A DNA stretch of 5,641 nucleotides from the NCBI GenBank assembly GCA_045403145.1, contig JAXIPA010000043.1:1-5641 (forward strand), in the 5' to 3' direction. The notes under the pieces were generated by a model. It searched no databases and had not been told where the DNA came from. It saw only the letters and a program-made list of their open reading frames with translations. The stretch is from JAJYKN01 sp045403145 (GTDB lineage Bacteria > Nitrospirota > UBA9217). Positions 1 to 5,177 of the stretch are shown piece by piece (position 1 is the first letter of the stretch; the number at the start of each line of letters is the position of its first letter). The position numbers were made by a program, and so were the translations under genes.

Positions 1-30
1 CTCAAATCAGTTATCATAGTCTTGTGCCGG

Positions 31-97
31 GCGGCGTAAGCAAGCGGCAAGCCTTCGCTCGGCTTGCTGTTGCCGCTGAGCTCGAGCGTTAGCCCGC
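31..97 (+). repeat. attC-like hairpin upstream of the reductase gene
   Basis: Seen: AGCGGCAA (43-50) is complementary to TTGCCGCT (70-77), with inner pairing GCC/GGC (51-53 with 61-63) and a few unpaired bases. The right arm continues as GAGCTCGAGC and ends in GTTAGCC (88-94), 17 nt before the next start codon. Integron attC sites have this layout on the right side: an L' arm, a short spacer, then a GTT-starting R' box close to the following gene. The left side is poor: the expected box ending in AAC is absent and only GCGTAAG (34-40) is there, so this is at best a degenerate site. Frame 1 from the window edge ends at a TAA (37-39), which could be the tail of an upstream gene but is too short to identify. 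No T-run follows, so it is not an intrinsic terminator. Confidence 0.35.
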
Positions 98-111
98 TTC
101 AGGAGGACGTA

Positions 112-660
<549 letters not shown>

Positions 661-775
661 CCATGCCGAATTGATGATCGATCACAATGTAGGGTTTCCA
701 CAATCGCCACGTATGATCTGAAGAAGATTGACTCCGGCTACTTTACGGAGGAGTAAAAAAACGACTGCGCATTCG

Positions 776-810
776 TATAGCGAAAAACCATTTGATAAAC
801 AAACGCTATA
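776..810. promoter_or_regulatory. Inverted repeat, possible operator of the toxin-antitoxin operon
   Basis: TATAGCG (776-782) and CGCTATA (804-810) form a perfect 7-bp inverted repeat with 21 nt between them. It brackets the -35 box and the start of the spacer of the promoter just downstream. Type II toxin-antitoxin operons are commonly repressed by antitoxin or antitoxin-toxin complexes binding inverted repeats over their own promoter. That this repeat plays that role is inference from its position. Confidence 0.4.
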
Positions 811-820
811 AAGATATAAT
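792..820 (+). promoter_or_regulatory. Sigma70-type promoter for the antitoxin-toxin operon
   Basis: TTGATA (792-797, five of six matches to the -35 consensus) and a perfect TATAAT (815-820) are separated by exactly 17 nt. The predicted start would fall near 827, leaving a leader of about 40 nt before the antitoxin ATG at 867. It is the best promoter match noticed in the window and shows that the toxin-antitoxin pair has its own transcription rather than depending on the reductase gene. Confidence 0.65.
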
Positions 821-866
821 TGCAACAGAACAATAGTTAATAAACGGATCGTGAGGGGTGGTAAAT

Positions 867-1073
867 ATGAGCCCGCCAAGAACTATAATTTCAAAAGCCT
901 TAAACCTTAAACCAGCGGAAAAATCCCTTCTTATCGAAGCCTTGCTTCGGAGCCTTGATATAGCCGATCCCAAAATTGAAAAGATATGGGCGGTTGAAGC
1001 CGAGAAAAGACTCAAGGCATACAAAGCCGGCAAGATTAAAACGGTCTCATTCGAGGATATGTTCGCCAAATGA
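867..1073 (+). CDS. Addiction-module component antitoxin (Unstab_antitox/TIGR02574-like)
   Basis: A 68-residue, lysine- and glutamate-rich helical protein matching the short putative addiction-module component family (Pfam Unstab_antitox). Diagnostic features are the N-terminal LKPAEKSLLIEALLRSLD stretch (residues 14-31), the WAVEAEKRLKAYKAGKIKTV block (41-60; the usual form is W..EAerRL.A...G.....), and the end SFEDMFAK, which corresponds to the toxin-binding tail ending in a phenylalanine. The ATG at 867 is chosen over an in-frame GTG at 858 because the purine-rich GAGGGG (853-858) is then correctly spaced as a ribosome site. Its stop overlaps the toxin ATG (ATGA, 1070-1073), the usual coupling in these operons. 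In the family the antitoxin neutralises a RelE/ParE-fold partner; here the partner frame is broken. Codon use is AT-richer than in the flanking genes, consistent with an acquired module. Confidence 0.85.
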   Translation: MSPPRTIISKALNLKPAEKSLLIEALLRSLDIADPKIEKIWAVEAEKRLKAYKAGKIKTVSFEDMFAK

Positions 1074-1355
1074 AGATGGAGATTCTCGAAATTGCCCGTC
1101 GGGAATATGATGAGGCTAAAGAGTTTTATGAGACAGAGCAACCCATCCCAATTCAAGGAACAAATCAGACATTCCCTTCTCCGCATTCAACAATATCCTC
1201 AAGCATGGCCGCAGGAGCGCAAGGAAATCCGGCGATACATCGTCCACAAATTCCCCTATAAGATTCTCTATTCCATTCAAGATGACAAAATAGTCGTTCT
1301 TGCGTTTGCGCATTTACACCGACAACCGGACTACTGGGTTGACCGGCGAAAGTAG
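1070..1355 (+). pseudogene. RelE/ParE-type toxin, frameshifted
   Basis: Two frames together make one RelE/ParE-fold toxin of about 95 residues, the usual size. The first frame gives MEILEIARREYDEAKEFYE, the typical N-terminal strand and helix (a.rEydEA..fYe), and runs to about 1144 (ending EQP). The second frame resumes at 1149 with QFKEQIRHSLLRIQQYPQAW, then RRYIVHKFPYKILYSIQDD and the C-terminal block VLAFAHLHRQPDYWVDR, a hallmark of ParE-like toxins (.AfaH..R.p.YW..R). The join has lost reading frame by one net base (a +1 insertion or -2 deletion), and the usual GLG-type turn after EQP is missing, so a deletion is likelier. The first frame otherwise ends at 1261 with unrelated sequence. 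Upstream ATGA overlap couples it to the antitoxin. It is probably inactive unless the indel is a sequencing error; no slippery heptamer is visible at the join. Confidence 0.75.
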
Positions 1356-1377
1356 TTTTATAATGCGAAAGGGCCGG

Positions 1378-1475
1378 GGAATGTAACATCCAACGCGTTG
1401 ATTTCATCCTGCGTCTCGACAGCGACGCGCCAAAGGCGGCGCGTCAGACGCGCGTTCATGTGCAAGTTACACTCC
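1378..1475. repeat. Nested inverted-repeat element, hairpin or recombination-site-like
   Basis: Outermost, GGAATGTAAC (1378-1387) and GTTACACTCC (1466-1475) are inverted copies with one mismatch. Inside, AACGCG (1392-1397) pairs with CGCGTT (1451-1456), GCGTCT (1411-1416) with AGACGC (1446-1451), and GACGCGCC (1424-1431) with GGCGCGTC (1438-1445) across a 6-nt loop. The right arm is nearly continuous and the left arm carries the bulges. An alternative pairing also exists: GCGCGTC (1439-1445) and GACGCGC (1447-1453) form an odd 15-bp palindrome around A1446. CAACGCGTTG (1391-1400) is itself a palindrome. No T-run follows, so it is not a standard terminator. It could be an attC-like folded site, a small MITE-like element, or a protein-binding dyad. 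Confidence 0.45.
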
Positions 1476-1527
1476 GTAGCGGTAAATCAGAACAGAAGTG
1501 TTTGCATTGGAATCATGGAGGACGACG

Positions 1528-1724
1528 ATGAATCTGTCCGCGGTTGAGGTTCTGGCCTGCATTCTTATCGTGCTGGCTATCGTAAAGTCTTTTTTCGTTA
1601 TAAACAATGTTCGTGCCTGGCTCCGGTTCATGAAGCGGCTCTATGCATCAAGGAGCAATGGCTGTATGCATTAATTTGGTTTCTCCTCCTTGGATGGGGA
1701 GCGTATGAACTGGCGGTACAGTAA
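1528..1724 (+). pseudogene. Small two-helix membrane protein, frameshifted
   Basis: The gene starts at an ATG with a good Shine-Dalgarno (GGAGG 1517-1521, 6 nt spacing). The first frame gives 48 residues: a membrane helix (ACILIVLAIVKSFFVI, about residues 10-25), then NNVRAWLRFMKRLYA, and stops at 1674 after unrelated residues. A second frame, open to 1724, encodes KEQW followed by LYALIWFLLLGWGAYELAV, an obvious second membrane helix, so one ancestral frame with a -1-type indel around 1642-1650 explains both. The AW..F.k.lY stretch after helix one resembles widespread short inner-membrane proteins of unknown function (recalled similarity, not searched). Combined length would be about 65 residues. 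The second half shares its frame with the glycosidase-like gene, which starts 12 nt after its stop. If the first frame alone is used, a 48-residue single-helix protein is made. Confidence 0.6.
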
Positions 1725-1736
1725 CGGGCCGTAACC

Positions 1737-2918
1737 ATGAAGAAAAAAATCCCGACCGACATCATAGCGGAATGCTACGCGCGCTCCCTGGACCTTCTGG
1801 GGAAGAACTCCCATGCGGGCGGCGTGATCGCCTGCGCGAAATCGAAGAAGGCGGTGGACCGGAGTTACGCCGCAGTGTTCGGAAGGGACGCGGCCATCTG
1901 CTCCCTGGGCATGGTCGCCAGCGGTGACAAGGAGCTTATCATTCACGCGAAGAAGAGCCTGCTCACGCTCGCCCGGCACCAGGCCTTGAACGGGCAGATC
2001 CCGAAGTACGTGAAACCGGAGTCCCGCGAGGTGGACTTCTGGTATTCGGGCTGCATCGACGCCACGCTCTGGTGGCTGATAGCCGTTGATTTTTATGACC
2101 GCTCGCTCCCCCGTGAGGGGCTCAAGAAGAAGCTGGAGCAGAATATCGGAAAGGCTCTGGGCTGGCTCTTCTGCCAGGAGCACCAGGGCATGTTCCTGCT
2201 GCAGCAGAACGAGGCGAGCGACTGGGCGGACATCATGCCCCGCTCGGGCTTCGTGCTTTACTCCAACAGCCTGTGGTATCACGTGAAGAGGCGGTACGGG
2301 ATATCGACCGCAAAAAAAACGCGCCGCTTCTTCAAGACCATCTTCTATCCTTTTGACAAGCCCTCGCCCGAGCACAAACGGGCCCGAACCCTGACGGACT
2401 ACATTACGAGCCACGCCAAGCGCCGCGACTTCTACCTGAGCTTCGTGAACTTCTCCTTCTGGGGCGAGGAGCTCGACGTGTACGGCAACATCCTCGCCTG
2501 TCTTCTGGGCCTGTCGTACCCGGAAAAAGCCAACAACATTGTCGACAGCCTCGTCAAACTCAGGGTGAATAAACCCTTCCCGATCCGGGTCGTACACACA
2601 CCCATCCGGCAGATCAGCCGGCTCTGGCGTCCCTACATGGAGCGCCACAGCCAGAACTATCCCTATCAATATCACAACGGCGGCATCTGGCCTTATGTCG
2701 CGGGCTTCTGGGTGGTGCTGCTTTCAGATTTGGGACGGAAGGAACTCGCCTGGAAGGAACTGGAGCGCTTTGCCGCGGCGTGCGCTCTGAATGACTGGGG
2801 CTTTAACGAATGGCTTCACGGCAAGACCGGCGAGCCGATGGGCATGGCCGGCCAGACCTGGAACGCTGCGATGTTCGTGTTCGCCTGCCATGCGCTGCAG
2901 GACGATCTGAAGCTGTGA
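1737..2918 (+). CDS. Six-hairpin glycosidase-like protein, GH100/amylo-1,6-glucosidase-like
   Basis: A 393-residue protein with no signal peptide, predicted to be cytoplasmic. It resembles (alpha/alpha)6-barrel glycosidases such as neutral invertases (GH100) and glycogen-debranching C-terminal domains. Motifs in order: VFGRDAAICSLGMVASGD (residues 47-64; the R-D pair is typical of the sugar pocket); NGQIPKYV (85-92); SGCIDATLWWL (104-114), where Asp108 matches the general-acid Asp of the DSGLWW motif in GH100; ASDWADIMPRSG (160-171); QYHNGGIWPYVAGFWV (311-326); and NEWLHGKTGEPMG (357-369) followed by QTWNAAMF (373-380), in which Glu358 is a candidate second acid. Aromatic residues are frequent, as expected for carbohydrate clefts. 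Substrate cannot be read from sequence: sucrose, trehalose, a maltodextrin branch or a compatible-solute glycoside are all possible. There is no clear Shine-Dalgarno before ATG 1737; the next Met is residue 59, after the FGRD motif, so this start is favoured and coupling to the upstream small membrane gene is likely. Confidence 0.75.
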   Translation: MKKKIPTDIIAECYARSLDLLGKNSHAGGVIACAKSKKAVDRSYAAVFGRDAAICSLGMVASGDKELIIHAKKSLLTLARHQALNGQIPKYVKPESREVDFWYSGCIDATLWWLIAVDFYDRSLPREGLKKKLEQNIGKALGWLFCQEHQGMFLLQQNEASDWADIMPRSGFVLYSNSLWYHVKRRYGISTAKKTRRFFKTIFYPFDKPSPEHKRARTLTDYITSHAKRRDFYLSFVNFSFWGEELDVYGNILACLLGLSYPEKANNIVDSLVKLRVNKPFPIRVVHTPIRQISRLWRPYMERHSQNYPYQYHNGGIWPYVAGFWVVLLSDLGRKELAWKELERFAAACALNDWGFNEWLHGKTGEPMGMAGQTWNAAMFVFACHALQDDLKL

Positions 2919-3218
2919 AGTGATTTGTAACTTTTTTTCACACCGTGGACCGCTTCAACTCATCCTTTAGTCTCTCCTCTTAATGCAGATTCAAAATAAT
3001 TTCATCATCTCTTGACTTTATCTCGTTTCGTGCAAGAATTAAAACAAGTCTCTTTTATTTTTCAAGATCGACTCCGGCCGGCACACACGAAAACCCACCT
3101 AGAGAAACTCCGCAGCCGGTTATCCTGACACCTCATGGTCCTTCACTGGTGGTCTTCCCTTCACGAGAGAAGAACCCGCTGTTTCAATTTCCGGGTTCTG
3201 ATGGCTGAGGACGCGCTC
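2919..3218. other. Gene-free AT-rich spacer before the receiver gene
   Basis: No coding sequence is supported in this 300-nt stretch. It holds a T7 run (2932-2938) soon after the glycosidase stop, but only a weak AT stem precedes it, so a terminator is not convincing. A candidate promoter lies at 3012-3039, and CCGGCCGG (3074-3081) is a short palindrome in the presumed leader. The in-frame extension of the receiver ORF upstream to 3135 has no ribosome site and no receiver homology, so it is treated as leader. Confidence 0.6.
3012..3039 (+). promoter_or_regulatory. Possible promoter for the receiver gene
   Basis: TTGACT (3012-3017, five of six) is followed after 16 nt by AAGAAT (3034-3039, four of six). 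The sequence upstream (2985-3005) is AT-rich, as in UP-element-like regions. It would give a leader of roughly 170 nt before the ATG at 3219. The -10 box is weak, so this is a candidate only. Confidence 0.35.
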
Positions 3219-3614
3219 ATGAAAACCGATTCAAACATGAATACAGAAAAAAAGACCATCCTGCTGGTGGAGGATGAGGCGGGAAACAGGGAGATTCTCG
3301 ACGAGATTCTGAGCGATTTGGGATACGAGGTCATTGACGCCGCTGATGGATCATCCGCCCTCTCGGTCATTCGACACGGCGCTCACATCGATCTTGTGCT
3401 GACCGATTATCGTCTGCCCGACATGACCGGCCTTGATGTCGTGAGGTCGTTGCGCACGGCGCTGCCTCACATGCCGGTGATCATGCTGACCGCGTACGGA
3501 AACATCGAGAGTTATTTTGAATCATTGAGCCTCGGCGTGTTCGAGTATATCCATAAGCCGGTGGACAAAAGGGATCTCGAACGGATCGTCCAGATGGCCC
3601 TGCACGCGTCCTGA
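3219..3614 (+). CDS. Single-domain response regulator receiver protein (CheY-like)
   Basis: A 131-residue protein made only of a receiver (REC) domain, so it is a phosphorylation switch without its own output domain. Residue signs: the acidic pocket in LLVEDE (15-20, with Glu18 and Asp19); the phosphoacceptor Asp63 in VLTDYRLPDMTG; the switch threonine Thr91 in VIMLTAYG; a switch aromatic in VFEYIHKP (Tyr110); and the conserved Lys113 of the KP motif. The YRLPDMTGLDVV style resembles receivers of NtrC-like regulators and hybrid kinases. The ATG at 3219 has GAGGA at 3207-3211 with 7 nt spacing. In-frame ATGs exist at 3135, 3201 and 3237; the first two lack ribosome sites and would add non-homologous residues. 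No histidine kinase lies in the window, so the partner is elsewhere, and the output is presumably by protein-protein contact. It converges on the YihY-family gene. Confidence 0.9.
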   Translation: MKTDSNMNTEKKTILLVEDEAGNREILDEILSDLGYEVIDAADGSSALSVIRHGAHIDLVLTDYRLPDMTGLDVVRSLRTALPHMPVIMLTAYGNIESYFESLSLGVFEYIHKPVDKRDLERIVQMALHAS

Positions 3615-3693
3615 ATCCCGCGACTTGCAATCCACGGGCTCCAGCCGGAGGGGGCTCCACTCACCGGATTCCGGTTAAACAATAGCGGGATTC
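3613..3693. repeat. 9-bp inverted repeat flanking the convergent gene ends
   Basis: GAATCCCGC (3613-3621) and GCGGGATTC (3685-3693) are perfect inverted copies placed on either side of the 60-nt gap between the two convergent stops. Between them lies a second short stem, ACCGG/CCGGT (3663-3667 with 3671-3675). GGATTCCG also recurs directly at 3666 and 3688. There is no flanking T-run, so any bidirectional terminator role is a guess. Confidence 0.35.
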
Positions 3694-5042
3694 CGTGTTA
3701 TGCCGCCTTGAATTTTCTCCGGGGAACGGACTAATTCCCCGAGCGTGGCGCCTTGCAGACTGCTGCCGATGGCCTCCTCGACCAATGCGACAACTCCCTC
3801 AACCTCCTCAATCGAAGCGATAGCCTGCTGTCCCTTCCCCCGGCCCCTCGCGCGAACGGCGTCATAGACGTCACGAAGCGCGATGGTCCCGATGTCCCGG
3901 GCGGGGAGGTACGCCGGCGGATCATCAGCCGTCTCCGCGACGAGCCGCACTCTCCTCAGCGCATCCACGACCTCTTCGACTTGTTCCGGGGGGAGGCTGA
4001 CGCGCCGGGCCAGCGAGTTGACGGTCCACGGCGGCCTGCCAAGGTAAAAGTGCTGCGCAATGAGAAACATGATGGTGACGGCTGTCTGTTCGATCAGCCG
4101 GGCGTCGGGAATACGGCCGTCCCGGGCGATCCTGAGAAACTGCGGGTTCTGGCGGTAGAACGCCACCTCGGCGCCGACGAGCAGGATGAGCCAGCTCAGG
4201 TACAGCCAGATCATGAAGAGAATCAGCGCGGCGAAGCCGGAATAGATCGCGCCGTACCGAGTGGAGGCCACGATGAAGGAGGCGAAGCCCCATCCGACCG
4301 TTTCCCAGAGAACGCCGCCTGCAACCGCTCCGGTCACGGCGGGGCCGAACCGAACCTTCGTGTTCGGCAAAAAAACATAGATGAAGGTGAAGGCCGCGCA
4401 GATCAGGACGTAGGGAACGAGTTTCCCTACGAAAGTGACAATAATGCCGACCGGGCCTATGGCAATGAGCTTCTCCATAAACGTCGTGCTCATGAGCATC
4501 GCGGTGAGGCCGAGGGCGGACACGACAAGCACCGGGCCCACGAGGACCACGCTCAGGTAGTCGCTGAAACGCTGCAGGATGCTCCGGGGGCTTCGTACGC
4601 GCCAGATCGCGTTGAAGGATTTCTCGACTTTCTGGATCAGCGAGATGACCGTGTAGATGAGCAGGCCCAGGCCAAGGAAGCCCAGCACACCCACCTTCAT
4701 GTTGTTCACGAACCCCACGATCCGATGGGCCAGATCGGCCGCCGTAGGACCGAGCGGGGCGAGGAAGCTAAGCAGAAACGGTTCGGCCGCGTTGTGGACC
4801 CCGAAAGCCTTGAGAACCGAAAAGCTGACCGCAAGGAGCGGCACGAGCGAGAGCAGCGTCGTGTAGACGAGACCCATGGAACGCAGCGTGATTTCGCCGG
4901 AAATAACGTCCTTGACGACGACGGTGACGATCCGCAGGGCGTCGATCAAAAAGGCCCGGAGCCTGCCGGACGCTGAACGGTCCATAATCCACAGGTCGTG
5001 CGAAAAAAAAGTATATAACCGCTCAATCGGATTTTTCATCAT
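3675..5042 (-). CDS. YihY/UPF0761 (BrkB-family) membrane protein with C-terminal extension
   Basis: A 455-residue inner-membrane protein of the YihY/BrkB family (Pfam Virul_fac_BrkB, historically misnamed ribonuclease BN). Its function is unproven; a transport role is often suggested. Six hydrophobic segments fit the family: about residues 55-82, 117-137, 162-183, 195-226, 232-258 and 267-295. Family marks include LVYTTLLSLVPLLAV (58-72), FNAIWRVRSPRSILQRF (143-159), FLPNTKVRFGPAVTGA (224-239), and IYSGFAALILFMIWLYLSW (266-284) ending in VGAEVAFY (289-296). Residues 300-455 form a soluble cytoplasmic tail; SLARRVSLPPEQVEEVVDAL (343-362) and RLVAE look like a winged-helix fold. The ATG at 5042 is chosen because GGGG (5048-5051) sits 5 nt upstream; the next codon (5039) is also ATG. 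An in-frame GTG at 5069 lies within a candidate promoter. It follows the MscS gene in the same direction, with a 135-nt gap. Confidence 0.88.
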   Translation of the reverse strand: MMKNPIERLYTFFSHDLWIMDRSASGRLRAFLIDALRIVTVVVKDVISGEITLRSMGLVYTTLLSLVPLLAVSFSVLKAFGVHNAAEPFLLSFLAPLGPTAADLAHRIVGFVNNMKVGVLGFLGLGLLIYTVISLIQKVEKSFNAIWRVRSPRSILQRFSDYLSVVLVGPVLVVSALGLTAMLMSTTFMEKLIAIGPVGIIVTFVGKLVPYVLICAAFTFIYVFLPNTKVRFGPAVTGAVAGGVLWETVGWGFASFIVASTRYGAIYSGFAALILFMIWLYLSWLILLVGAEVAFYRQNPQFLRIARDGRIPDARLIEQTAVTIMFLIAQHFYLGRPPWTVNSLARRVSLPPEQVEEVVDALRRVRLVAETADDPPAYLPARDIGTIALRDVYDAVRARGRGKGQQAIASIEEVEGVVALVEEAIGSSLQGATLGELVRSPEKIQGGITRNPAIV

Positions 5043-5059
5043 GACAGCCCCTTTGTTTA

Positions 5060-5068
5060 ATTGTAACA
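5060..5068 (-). promoter_or_regulatory. Possible extended -10 promoter for the YihY-family gene
   Basis: Reading the minus strand, TG-T-TACAAT occupies 5068-5060: an extended -10 motif with five of six matches in the hexamer. No good -35 box is seen 17 nt upstream, which is common for TGn promoters. The start would fall near 5053, giving a very short leader that begins just before the ribosome site and the ATG at 5042. Confidence 0.35.
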
Positions 5069-5135
5069 CTGAAGACCCGAACTGAAGGGTTTGTGTGGAT
5101 CACGCCGAAGGCCACGCTGGATGGCAGGATAAGAC

Positions 5136-5169
5136 TTTAGCCGTGCTAAATAACACTGAGTGATATCAC
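5136..5169. repeat. Two short dyads between the MscS and YihY genes
   Basis: TTTAGC (5136-5141) and GCTAAA (5145-5150) form a 6-bp stem with a 3-nt loop, and GTGATATCAC (5160-5169) is a perfect 10-bp palindrome 9 nt beyond the end of the MscS gene. Neither is followed on the minus strand by a T-run, so a terminator is not supported. The palindrome could be a regulator-binding site. Confidence 0.3.
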
Positions 5170-5177
5170 AGCTTTCG

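Noticed and set aside
732..760. Hairpin CTCCG/CGGAG next to an A-run, as a minus-strand terminator
   Set aside because: The stem is only 5 bp, and on the minus strand the T-run comes before the hairpin rather than after it.
1590..1596. A slippery heptamer (T TTT TTC) in the small membrane gene, suggesting programmed -1 frameshifting
   Set aside because: A slip there would discard the NNVRAWLRFMKRLYA stretch that looks like real coding sequence, replacing it with a cysteine-rich run. The frame change is better placed about 50 nt later, where no slippery site exists.
1671..2675. A 334-codon open frame on the minus strand
   Set aside because: It is antisense to the glycosidase-like gene, whose protein shows clear family motifs. 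Long antisense frames are common opposite GC-rich genes, and this one shows no recognisable domain.
2915..2940. Intrinsic terminator after the glycosidase-like gene (T7 run)
   Set aside because: Only a 4-5 bp AT-rich stem precedes the T-run; no stable GC-rich hairpin is visible.
3135..3218. N-terminal extension of the receiver protein
   Set aside because: There is no ribosome site at the ATGs at 3135 or 3201, and the extension has no receiver-domain residues; GAGGA before the ATG at 3219 supports that start.
3753..4976. A 407-codon open frame on the plus strand
   Set aside because: It is antisense to the YihY-family gene. The predicted product is a charged, low-complexity polypeptide without domain motifs, typical of a shadow frame.
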